A DNA stretch of 8,490 nucleotides from NCBI GenBank assembly GCA_020353135.1, contig CP070688.1, positions 2,127,689 through 2,136,178 of the forward strand, in the 5' to 3' direction. Positions 1-6,481 of the stretch are shown here, in pieces (within the stretch, counting starts at the first letter, position 1; the number at the start of each line of letters is the position of its first letter). Source of the DNA: Chloroflexota bacterium (GTDB taxonomy: Bacteria > Chloroflexota > Anaerolineae > Promineifilales > Promineifilaceae). The notes beneath the pieces are model-generated. The model was not told where the DNA came from. It did no database searches and worked only from the letters and a program-made list of their open reading frames with translations. The position numbers and the translations under genes are program-made.

Positions 1-32
1 ACTGCTATCCTTGTAGTAAGGAGGTGGTGCTT

Positions 33-89
33 ATGGATAGTTACTTATCTAAACGCACCGTAGCACTGCCTCCTCTTCGGAAGAGTTAG
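33..89 (+). CDS. Putative 18-residue leader peptide upstream of hom
   Basis: A short frame, MDSYLSKRTVALPPLRKS then TAG, begins at an ATG preceded by a strong Shine-Dalgarno sequence (AAGGAGG, 18-24, about 8 nt before the ATG). It ends inside the first hairpin, and its codons 8-12 (Arg-Thr-Val-Ala-Leu) form the left arm of that hairpin. It lies just upstream of an intrinsic terminator that precedes the homoserine dehydrogenase gene, the arrangement expected of a leader peptide in transcription attenuation. Unlike classical thr leaders it has one Thr, no Ile and no run of regulatory codons. It does contain Pro-Pro (codons 13-14), a sequence that can slow ribosomes. Coding is inferred from the ribosome binding site and context only, and a chance frame remains possible. 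Confidence 0.4.
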   Translation: MDSYLSKRTVALPPLRKS

Positions 90-100
90 TGCTACGGTGC
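55..100 (+). promoter_or_regulatory. Leader hairpin 1, 13-bp perfect stem
   Basis: GCACCGTAGCACT (55-67) is perfectly complementary to AGTGCTACGGTGC (88-100). A smaller nested hairpin, CTCTT (73-77) with AAGAG (81-85), sits inside the loop. No T-tract follows, so it is not itself a terminator. Its left half (62-67) can instead pair with the leader-peptide ribosome binding site: 19-31 with 62-74 gives 13 consecutive pairs, two of them G-U. The two folds exclude each other. A ribosome on the leader peptide would also melt the left arm. Confidence 0.6.
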
Positions 101-104
101 ATCG

Positions 105-146
105 TCAGAGACCCTGTTCCGTCTGGAGCGGGGTCTCTGATTTTTT
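105..146 (+). terminator. Intrinsic terminator (candidate attenuator) before hom
   Basis: TCAGAGACCC (105-114) pairs with GGGTCTCTGA (131-140). The pairing continues inward through 115-120 with 125-130, giving an uninterrupted 16-bp stem with two G-T wobbles and a GTCT loop, followed directly by six Ts (141-146). This is a textbook Rho-independent terminator on the + strand. The hom ribosome binding site (AGGAG, 147-151) starts right after the T-tract, so there is no room for a promoter between terminator and gene. Transcripts carrying that site must start upstream of, or inside, the terminator, which favours regulated readthrough. Confidence 0.85.
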
Positions 147-158
147 AGGAGCGGACCC

Positions 159-1223
159 ATGAAGCGTATTCCGGTGATCATTTTCGGCACGGGCGGGGTC
201 GGCCGCGACTTAATGCGCCAGATCATTGCCTCACGAAAAGCCGTCGCGGGCCGCAATCAATGCCACTTCGACGTCGTCGCCGTCCTGGATAGCAAAGGTT
301 GGGCGTGGCAACCGGCCGGCCTAAACGATGAGCAACTTGAGCAGATCATAGCCACGAAGTCGGCCGGCGAAGCCCTGGCGGAACAACGGCCCGATAACCT
401 CGAGGTCCTGGGACAATTTTCGAGCGCCGGGCTAGGTGATGGCCTTATTGTCGACGTCACCGCGGCCGAGGGCATGGAGCCGATGATCGACCGCGCCCTC
501 GAGGGTGGATGCGCGGTTGTCCTGGCCAATAAGAAGCCACTGGCCGGGCCTTGGCAGTTTGCCAGGCGCTACTTCGGTCAGCCCGCATTGCGCTTCGAGG
601 CCACAGTTGGCGGAGGGCAACCGGTGATCGCCACGTTACGCACCCTGCGCGATACCAACGATCCTGTACACGAGATCGAGGGTCAGCTCAGTGGCACCTT
701 AGGTTTCATTTGCGGCCGACTAGACGAGGGCGCACCTTTTTCCCAAGCCCTGGCCGAAGCCAAGGCTTCAGGCTTTACCGAGCCAGATCCGAGAGACGAT
801 CTGGGCGGGCAGGATGTCAAGCGAAAGATCATGATCCTCGGCCGTTTGGCCGGCTGGCCGCTGAAGGACGAGGATATTGTCGTGGAGACCCTTTATCATC
901 CGTCTTTGTCCCATCTTTCTGTGCCCGAGTTCATGCAGGCCGCAGTGGCCATGGATGGATCGCTGCAAGATCGCGTCCAGGCAGCGCTAGCGAACGACAT
1001 GGTTTTGCGCTACGTGGCCCGGGTAACGGCCGAGGGCGGCTCAGTCGGCCTCAACGCGGTACCGCGGGGAAGCGCCCTGGCCAGTCTCAAATACGTTAGC
1101 TTCCGCACCGAGCATTATGACGATGAACGGCTGCTGATAGGTGGCAAAGGCGCCGGAGTCGAGATGACTGCCGCCGGGGTGCTGGGCGATATGATCGGCC
1201 TGGTGAGGGAGTTTTGGCGCTAG
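159..1223 (+). CDS. hom: Homoserine dehydrogenase, short form without ACT domain
   Basis: This is predicted to catalyse NAD(P)H-dependent reduction of aspartate 4-semialdehyde to homoserine, the branch step to threonine, isoleucine and methionine, in the cytoplasm. The 354-residue protein opens with a Rossmann dinucleotide motif (GTGGVG, residues 10-15). It then shows the family signatures ANKKPLA (123-129), EATVGGGQPVI (147-157), SGTLGFI (178-184) and GFTEPDPRDDLGGQDVKRK (205-223). Glu208, Asp219 and Lys223 match the acidic and lysine residues used for substrate binding and catalysis in this family. GKGAGVEMTAAGVLGDM near the C terminus completes the fold. There is no ACT domain, so direct threonine inhibition as in long forms is not evident. 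The length matches yeast Hom6 and the dehydrogenase half of ThrA. The ATG is supported by AGGAG seven bases upstream. It stands alone, without thrB or thrC in view, behind a terminator-like leader. Confidence 0.95.
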   Translation: MKRIPVIIFGTGGVGRDLMRQIIASRKAVAGRNQCHFDVVAVLDSKGWAWQPAGLNDEQLEQIIATKSAGEALAEQRPDNLEVLGQFSSAGLGDGLIVDVTAAEGMEPMIDRALEGGCAVVLANKKPLAGPWQFARRYFGQPALRFEATVGGGQPVIATLRTLRDTNDPVHEIEGQLSGTLGFICGRLDEGAPFSQALAEAKASGFTEPDPRDDLGGQDVKRKIMILGRLAGWPLKDEDIVVETLYHPSLSHLSVPEFMQAAVAMDGSLQDRVQAALANDMVLRYVARVTAEGGSVGLNAVPRGSALASLKYVSFRTEHYDDERLLIGGKGAGVEMTAAGVLGDMIGLVREFWR

Positions 1224-1236
1224 GACCAGTAGGTAG

Positions 1237-1316
1237 ATTTCCCCGGAAACTGTGACGGTCAGCAAAGGTAATTGGAAAGCGGCCGCATGCCGACCAGATC
1301 GAGTTTCCGGGGAAAT
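1237..1316. repeat. 15-bp perfect inverted repeat between convergent genes
   Basis: ATTTCCCCGGAAACT (1237-1251) is exactly complementary to AGTTTCCGGGGAAAT (1302-1316), with a 50-nt loop that contains a GCGGCCGC palindrome (1279-1286). It fills the gap between the convergent hom and LysM genes, so a bidirectional transcript-end structure is the simplest reading. The loop is long for an intrinsic terminator. Only a weak T-rich stretch (1318-1327) follows on the + strand, and none on the - strand. An 80-bp miniature inverted-repeat element is an alternative, but no target-site duplication is visible. Confidence 0.6.
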
Positions 1317-1325
1317 GATTTCTTC

Positions 1326-2369
1326 TTAGGAGGACGGCTCGCCTTGCGGCGGCCGTGACTGGAAGGGACCAAAATTCAAGTTGGCGCCGGAGATCAGTAG
1401 TTGCTGCCCCTCGCGCAACGGCCCGCCCACCGGGTTGCCATTCCAGTCGGTGACGGCATCTATTTCCACTTCATACCATTCGGCCAGGTCGGCGACTTCC
1501 GCCCCGCTGGTCAGATCATCGGCCGTAGCCACATATAAGACCCCCTCAATTGGCGGGATCAATAACGATGTTTGTCCGTAGGATTCGCCGCCTGTTAGCC
1601 GGCCGACATTACTCTGGACAATAGCGGCCGTCGAGACGCCGAACTTCTGGGCCAGGCAGAAGACTCCTTCGCCTGTCCCCGGTTGATACTCAATGACCTG
1701 TTCGCGAGCCGGCCGGGCGTTGCAGTCAAGATCTTCTGGGGCACTGCTGGTCGGCGGGATGGCCAGCACGAAACCGAGCGGAACGGAGTCTAGAGTGGGC
1801 AGCGCGGCCAGGGCCACTATGTTGGCGGTGACCAGGTCATCCAGGGTGAGCCCGCACAATTGGGCGATCCCGGCCAGCGTATTGCCGGTTACGATCTGGT
1901 GTGCCTCACAGAGGGGGATCTGCAGTTCGTTGCCAACCACCAGGGGCAGTTGGTCGGCGCTGCCAAAGCCATTGGCGATCAGCAATGCGTTCAAGGAAAC
2001 GCCAAATTGCTCGGCGATACCCAGGAGCGAATCACCCGCCTCGATGGTGTGGAAGGGTGGTTGGGCGACCGGCGTTGCCGTTGCCGTGGGTCCGGGTTCG
2101 GGGGTTGGCGCTGGCGATGTAGCCGTGGGCGGCGGCTGGGTGGCGATCGGCGCCTCCTGGGTCGCCGCCGCGGCCGTGCTGCTGGCGATTGGATTGAGGG
2201 TCTGGATCAACGATCGGATTGGCGTCGCCGGCACGCGGGTGAGCGTTGGCTGGGGCGTCGCTCGACCGGCCGGCTGGCAACCGAGCAGCAGAATAGTCAG
2301 CAGCGTGATACTGAATGCAGCCGCTAAGCCGCGCCTGCCTGCCAGCGCACTCGCCAGCCGGTTTCTCAT
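1326..2369 (-). CDS. LysM-repeat lipoprotein
   Basis: Predicted lipid-anchored envelope protein of 347 residues. A signal peptide ends in the lipobox LLGC (Cys31). A Pro/Thr/Ala-rich linker follows (about 35-105). Then come LysM-type modules, which in known proteins bind N-acetylglucosamine polymers such as peptidoglycan: module 1 (107-153, HTIEAGDSLLGIAEQFGVS), module 2 (157-205, with two Cys), and divergent modules 3 (224-273) and 4 (278-326). No catalytic domain follows, so a structural or anchoring role is inferred. The chosen ATG (2369) has GAGAGG nine bases upstream and gives a normal signal peptide. An in-frame ATG at 2420, four bases after the preceding stop, is also possible but would give an unusually long charged N terminus. 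It is probably the last gene of the NUDIX-lipoprotein operon. Confidence 0.85.
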   Translation of the reverse strand: MRNRLASALAGRRGLAAAFSITLLTILLLGCQPAGRATPQPTLTRVPATPIRSLIQTLNPIASSTAAAATQEAPIATQPPPTATSPAPTPEPGPTATATPVAQPPFHTIEAGDSLLGIAEQFGVSLNALLIANGFGSADQLPLVVGNELQIPLCEAHQIVTGNTLAGIAQLCGLTLDDLVTANIVALAALPTLDSVPLGFVLAIPPTSSAPEDLDCNARPAREQVIEYQPGTGEGVFCLAQKFGVSTAAIVQSNVGRLTGGESYGQTSLLIPPIEGVLYVATADDLTSGAEVADLAEWYEVEIDAVTDWNGNPVGGPLREGQQLLISGANLNFGPFQSRPPQGEPSS

Positions 2370-2424
2370 ATTCGCACACCTCTCTTTTGAGGCCAGGAAT
2401 CGTCGATACCAGTCGCCCATATCG

Positions 2425-4059
2425 TCAATCCTCGTCTGGAGTTAGCAGGGCGAAGTGCGCCTGAATGATCGCCCGATTGCGCTGCATGGGAATATCCAGG
2501 CCGTCAGGGTAGTCGAGTTCCTGGTCAGAGTTGGCATCCAAGAACAATTCGGCGTAAAGGGTATCTGTCGCCCCTTCCGGATCCAACTCTACGCTCACGT
2601 AGCGATTGACGCCGGCCGGCAACCATCTGGTGCCGACGATGTCAGCCGGCTGGTCGTCTTCCTCGGCCCTCAAGACGACGAAAGCGTCCTGGTCGACGAC
2701 TACCAACGGTACGGTAATTGTATCGCTGGCCGAAAGCGTCTGATCCATAACGACGAGATAGTTGCCGCCGTCAGTGCGAAATGTAACCGGATTTGGCACT
2801 CTTTCCCGGTAGGTTACGGGCGGGTCGGTCCGCGGAAAGCCAAACTCGCCGACCTCTTCCAGATCCTGGTGGATCATGGCATGTAACACCGGCGTGACCG
2901 CCGACTCGACGATTGGGAAACGAATGTCTCGATTGAAACCATCCTCCAGGGCGGCCCAACCGATGATATTGCCTAGATTTCCTTCGACATCGTGATAGAC
3001 GACGATCCAGCCCGGCCCGTAGCTGATCACCTGCTCGACGACGATCTCGCCGTCGACCACCGGCTGATCGAGCACAAAAATATCAGGCGGCATGGTTACC
3101 AAAAAGCTCCCGGCTATCGGCCGGCCGTCAACCTCAACCGGCGCGTCAATCTCGGGGTCTTCGTAGACATTGCTCTCGCCGGCATCCTCGTAGAGGACCG
3201 CATGGAGAATGGGCGAAGCCCGTCGCCAGTTGAGAACCATCGAAAGGTTCGCCGTCTCGCCGGTTTCCACCGGCAAAAAGCCTAGCATTTGGCCTGGTTC
3301 GCCTTCTTCGTCCATGTGTAAGGCGATCCAACTCGGCTTGGTGGCGACGACCGCATCGATGATGATCGTTTCGTCTTCAGCCATGATTTGATCGGAGACC
3401 ACCAGAGACGGCAAGCGAACGCTGATCTCAACCATGAAGTCGCTGGCCACGGCTGACGAATCGACCTGTATCGGGCTGTCAGGGCCCGGAAATTCGAAGA
3501 GTCCGGGCTCGCCCTCGTCCGCATGCAACACGGCGTAAAGTTGTGGGGTGGCAACCAAAGGATCGATTTCGATGACCAGGTCTTCGATCACGCCTGCGGC
3601 GACCTCCACATAGCCCATGATTTCGCCGATATCGCCGTCCTCATCCTTATTGACAACTACCCAGCCTGGCTGGCTGGTCTCCACCCGGGCGATGGTCAAC
3701 CGGCCGTCTTCGTGCAGCTGCTGGTCATTGACGGTCAACGTTTGGGGCGCCACTGTTTCTGTGGGCGGAGGAGTAGCCGTGGCCGTTGGGTCAGGATCGT
3801 CCGGAGTCGACTCAACCGCTGTTGAATCCACTTCCGCTGTTGCCGCAGCCGCCGCCATCTGGGCCGTCACCGTTGCCAGGGGCACCAGTGATGGCACGAT
3901 CTCCGGCGTTCCTGGATCCCGGGAGCAAGCGACCAGCAGCAAAACAAAGGCCAGGCCTAAGACAAACGGGCGTCTTACGACGCTGACGACATCCACGGGC
4001 CGATTGTAAAACATTGTGACGACATTGTGAAGCTGAGAGACCCAACTCTGACCGGACAC
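2425..4059 (-). CDS. Lipoprotein with four tandem DUF7282-like domains
   Basis: Predicted surface lipoprotein of 544 residues: signal peptide with lipobox LVAC (Cys45), then a low-complexity Ala/Thr/Pro linker (about 60-105, containing PTATATPPPTETVAP). Four repeats of about 109 residues follow (roughly 106-211, 216-322, 326-430, 433-538). Each repeat has a PGWVVV-x-D-x-DG-x-x-G core, with Trp133, Trp244 and Trp351. Repeat 4 has Phe460 at the equivalent place. Repeats 1-3 also carry an LYAVLH-x-D-x-GE type segment ending in a Pro-rich strand. This pattern resembles DUF7282, known from archaeal and bacterial surface proteins, function unknown. It is strongly acidic. The first codon is GTG (4059), with no clear ribosome binding site. 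An in-frame ATG at 4014 gives a more typical signal peptide. It follows the NUDIX gene by about 31 bases and precedes the LysM gene, so all three are probably co-transcribed. Confidence 0.8.
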   Translation of the reverse strand: MSGQSWVSQLHNVVTMFYNRPVDVVSVVRRPFVLGLAFVLLLVACSRDPGTPEIVPSLVPLATVTAQMAAAAATAEVDSTAVESTPDDPDPTATATPPPTETVAPQTLTVNDQQLHEDGRLTIARVETSQPGWVVVNKDEDGDIGEIMGYVEVAAGVIEDLVIEIDPLVATPQLYAVLHADEGEPGLFEFPGPDSPIQVDSSAVASDFMVEISVRLPSLVVSDQIMAEDETIIIDAVVATKPSWIALHMDEEGEPGQMLGFLPVETGETANLSMVLNWRRASPILHAVLYEDAGESNVYEDPEIDAPVEVDGRPIAGSFLVTMPPDIFVLDQPVVDGEIVVEQVISYGPGWIVVYHDVEGNLGNIIGWAALEDGFNRDIRFPIVESAVTPVLHAMIHQDLEEVGEFGFPRTDPPVTYRERVPNPVTFRTDGGNYLVVMDQTLSASDTITVPLVVVDQDAFVVLRAEEDDQPADIVGTRWLPAGVNRYVSVELDPEGATDTLYAELFLDANSDQELDYPDGLDIPMQRNRAIIQAHFALLTPDED

Positions 4060-4090
4060 TCATTGGTAGTCAGGTTGACGTCTGCCAGTT

Positions 4091-4519
4091 CTAATCGGGC
4101 CAGTTCTCGGCCACCAGGGCACGCTCGGCCGGATAGCTTAGCCTCTCAGCGGCCTGGTCGGCGTCTAGCCACTTCATTTCGTCCACTTCTGGCGATTGTT
4201 CGCCAGAGCTATCTTGGCCGGAATCGGTTTCGCCAGAGACGGTCGTATTCCAGAAAAGGACAACTTTCGGCCGGCGGCCGTGATAATAAGTCGTCGCCCC
4301 GGCGAAGTCTAAAAAAGTGACGGTAAGACCCGTTTCTTCCGTGACTTCGCGCTCGGCGGCCTCCTGCCAGGTCTCGCCCGATTCCAGTTTACCCTTGGGC
4401 AAGGACCAGTCATCGTAGCGCGCCCGGTGAACGGCCAGGATCTGCCAGCCGCGCTGCCGCTTGCGCCAGATAAGCCCGCCGGCCGCTTTGACAAACTCGT
4501 CTTGTGCTCTTTCGCTCAA
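4091..4519 (-). CDS. NUDIX hydrolase (MutT/Ap4A hydrolase-like)
   Basis: Cytoplasmic 142-residue hydrolase of nucleoside-diphosphate-linked compounds. The full Nudix box GX5EX7REUXEEXGU is present at residues 43-65, with Gly43, Glu49, Arg57, Glu58, Glu61, Glu62 and Gly64 all conserved, so the metal site should be intact. The segment before it, HRARYDDWSLPKGK (31-44), resembles the Ap4A-hydrolase/MutT1 branch, whose substrates include diadenosine polyphosphates and oxidised nucleotides. The substrate here cannot be fixed from sequence. No histidine-phosphatase domain is fused, unlike mycobacterial MutT1. The start codon is TTG, chosen because a near-perfect AAGGAGG (4527-4533) sits seven bases upstream. 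It is probably the first gene of the operon. A short Ser/Gly/Asp-rich insertion (95-111) near the C terminus is a likely surface loop. Confidence 0.92.
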   Translation of the reverse strand: MSERAQDEFVKAAGGLIWRKRQRGWQILAVHRARYDDWSLPKGKLESGETWQEAAEREVTEETGLTVTFLDFAGATTYYHGRRPKVVLFWNTTVSGETDSGQDSSGEQSPEVDEMKWLDADQAAERLSYPAERALVAENWPD

Positions 4520-4545
4520 GCGCCAACCTCCTTAAGTCTGGCCGC

Positions 4546-4574
4546 ATTCTACAATCCCCGGGGCAAGATGCCTA
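4546..4574 (-). promoter_or_regulatory. Candidate sigma70-type promoter for the NUDIX operon
   Basis: Read on the minus strand, TAGGCA (4569-4574, four of six matches to TTGACA) and TAGAAT (4546-4551, five of six to TATAAT) are separated by exactly 17 bp. Transcription would start near 4539, about six bases before the AAGGAGG ribosome binding site of the NUDIX gene. The spacer contains a CCCCGGGG palindrome (4556-4563). Support is consensus match and position only. Confidence 0.4.
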
Positions 4575-4597
4575 ATCGTGCAAGCCCCCGCAGCGCA

Positions 4598-4637
4598 CAA
4601 GGTCGCACAAATCTGCCAAGGTTTCGCACACATCTGC
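4598..4637 (+). repeat. Tandem ~20-bp duplication in the divergent promoter region
   Basis: CAAGGTCGCACAAATCTGC (4598-4616) is followed at once by CAAGGTTTCGCACACATCTGC (4617-4637). The copies differ by a TT insertion and one A/C change. A further CGCACAA lies at 4594-4600, so the CGCACA core recurs at 4594, 4604 and 4625, that is 10 and 21 bp apart, close to whole helical turns. This suits binding sites for a regulator, but no regulator gene is in the window. Confidence 0.6.
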
Positions 4638-4744
4638 ACTCAGGTCATGCTAAACTGTAATAGAGTCATACGAAGAATTGTTATTTCTTCCCAAATACCC
4701 AGACGAATGATCTGCTGGTATTGGGACGAGCCGGTGGGGTAAAA

Positions 4745-6481
4745 ATGAACGAACATCCTGTAGAAGAGAAGAGGTCCATTAGTCGCTCGGGAGCCGTATT
4801 GTCCGGCATTATCGTCGCTGCTGTGGCAATTGCGGGCTGTCTTGTGTTGTTGGTCGGAGGCCTTATTGTTATCGATCCACTTGGCTGGAATTTGCTTGAC
4901 CAACTGTTCGGCGGGGCAGACGATGCTGCGGCGGCAATGCCGCCCGATACCAGCCTCTTTGTGGGCTTGGATTTACTGGAACTAACTCCCGAAAAGATCG
5001 GCCGGATTGTCGATCCATTCCTGGCTGCCGCCGAAGAGCCCGATGTGCCTGATTTCGACGCCGGGTTAGATTCGCTGGACATAGAAATGCTGGAGGAGTA
5101 TGGTTTCACCATCAGCGACGACATTTTGCCTTGGCTCGGTCGTTATGGCGGCTTTGGCGTCACCGATTTAGAGATGGATGAGTTCGGCAGTCTTGAGGGC
5201 CTCAAGTGGTCGCTTGTGATAGCGACGCGCAACGAGAAAGCGGCCGATGCATTCTCAGTGAAGTTGCGCGACGCAATTGAAGAAGAGACCGGCTATGACT
5301 TCGACACGACCGCTTACAATGATGTAACCGTCTATGAATTGGATGTCCCTGAAAACACGGATGGTATTGCGATGGCTCGTCACGATGAGCTTGTCGTGTT
5401 CGGAGCCAATACTGACACGATTAAGGCTAGTATCGCAGCCAAAGAAGGTGACTCGTTGGCAGATGGCGAGGATTACAAAGTCTTGGCGGACCAGTTACCG
5501 GATGATAGGGCTATTACCGTGTTTGCCGCGAAGAGTCTCTACGAGACTCTGCAGGAAGGGTATATCTTGGGCCTGAGTCCGAGCGAATTCGCAGGTCTCG
5601 GGACGGGCTCGGCAGCTTCCAGCCTACGCATAACCAAGGATGGTCTGCAGTTCGACACGGCCAATATTGTCGAACGACCAGATATTGAGGTCGAGGGGCA
5701 ATCAATGCTGGACGCGGTCGCCGTCGAAACTGTTACCGACGAAATGTTTCCAGATTCGACGGTGGTGTACCTAGCTGGCCAACGGCCCGATTTGCAATGG
5801 CTGACGATACGCAACGCTATTAGCGATTCACTAGGGCAGGGTGACCTCGACGAGTCAATGGAAATGTTTGCCGATGAGTTCGGCATCAACCCTGACACGC
5901 ATCTATTTCCGCTCCTGGACGGAGAATGGGCCATTGGCGTGGTACCCGGAGCGCAGGGCCTGCTGTCGCGCGAGCTGGACATAGACCTGAACCTCGTCCT
6001 ACTCGCCCAAACCAGCGAGCCAGAGGCCTTATCCGCCAATCTGAGACTTCTCAGCGATTATCTGGAACAACAGCTGGTCTTTGTAGAACTGGCGGCCGAC
6101 GGCGAGTTTGAGACGTTTACCTTGCGTGAAGATCCTCAAGGGCAGCCGTTGTTGAGCTTCGGTATAGGTAACAACTACCTCTTTGTAAGCACCGATGCCG
6201 GCGCTACGGCCGCTGTATTCTCTGATGGACCGTCGCTAGCCGACAGCAAACGATATCAGGAGACATGGGATGCATTTCCGCGAAAAATGACCCCGGTCTA
6301 TTACGTGAATGCCTCTGGGCTGATAGGCGCCGTTCGTGAGGGTATGGACCCGAGCGAGTACGCAGACTTCGATGAAGTGGCCAGATATTTCGAGCCGATA
6401 ACGGCCATCGCCGGGGCGACGGAGTGGCATGGCGACGTGACCCACAGTTCCATGATAGTGTTCGTCTCGGGAGGCGAGTAA
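4745..6481 (+). CDS. DUF3352-like single-pass membrane protein
   Basis: A 578-residue protein of unknown function resembling the DUF3352 family, which is found mainly in Cyanobacteria and Chloroflexota. A short charged N terminus is followed by one hydrophobic segment (about 17-43, rich in Ile/Val/Gly/Leu). A large acidic soluble part follows, predicted outside the cytoplasm. The family-type opening AMPPDTSLFVGLDLLEL (64-80) comes right after the membrane anchor. No catalytic motif, Cys pattern or repeat was recognised. I chose the ATG at 4745 over an in-frame TTG at 4721 because it starts directly at the hydrophilic leader. The upstream GGTGGGG (4733-4739) is only a weak ribosome binding site. 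It is transcribed away from the NUDIX operon, and the next gene is over 300 bases downstream, so it is probably monocistronic. No clear terminator follows. Family assignment is from recall of sequence style. Confidence 0.75.
   Translation: MNEHPVEEKRSISRSGAVLSGIIVAAVAIAGCLVLLVGGLIVIDPLGWNLLDQLFGGADDAAAAMPPDTSLFVGLDLLELTPEKIGRIVDPFLAAAEEPDVPDFDAGLDSLDIEMLEEYGFTISDDILPWLGRYGGFGVTDLEMDEFGSLEGLKWSLVIATRNEKAADAFSVKLRDAIEEETGYDFDTTAYNDVTVYELDVPENTDGIAMARHDELVVFGANTDTIKASIAAKEGDSLADGEDYKVLADQLPDDRAITVFAAKSLYETLQEGYILGLSPSEFAGLGTGSAASSLRITKDGLQFDTANIVERPDIEVEGQSMLDAVAVETVTDEMFPDSTVVYLAGQRPDLQWLTIRNAISDSLGQGDLDESMEMFADEFGINPDTHLFPLLDGEWAIGVVPGAQGLLSRELDIDLNLVLLAQTSEPEALSANLRLLSDYLEQQLVFVELAADGEFETFTLREDPQGQPLLSFGIGNNYLFVSTDAGATAAVFSDGPSLADSKRYQETWDAFPRKMTPVYYVNASGLIGAVREGMDPSEYADFDEVARYFEPITAIAGATEWHGDVTHSSMIVFVSGGE

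Larger units (their letters stand above)
4534..4744. other. Divergent intergenic region, NUDIX operon / DUF3352 gene
   Basis: About 210 bp with no gene seen. It holds the candidate minus-strand promoter, the tandem duplication, and an extended -10-like TGCTAAACT (4648-4656) that could serve the rightward DUF3352 gene. No convincing -35 box precedes the latter. The part from 4657 to 4700 is AT-richer than its surroundings. Confidence 0.5.

Noticed and set aside
1..146. T-box or SAM riboswitch upstream of hom
   Set aside because: The T-box signature AGGGTGGNACCGCG and the SAM-I core are not present, and the leader is too short for a T-box stem I, at least within the window.
551..1099. 182-codon plus-strand frame inside hom
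   Set aside because: It overlaps homoserine dehydrogenase in another frame and is Arg-rich, typical of a +1 shadow in GC-rich DNA.
1237..1316. Insertion sequence or MITE with terminal repeats
   Set aside because: No transposase and no target-site duplication were found, and the repeat sits exactly between convergent genes where transcript-end structures are common. It is kept only as an inverted repeat.
1693..2445. 250-codon plus-strand open frame
   Set aside because: Antisense to the LysM lipoprotein. The minus frame has a lipobox and LysM modules, whereas the plus frame is low-complexity Gly/Val/Ser.
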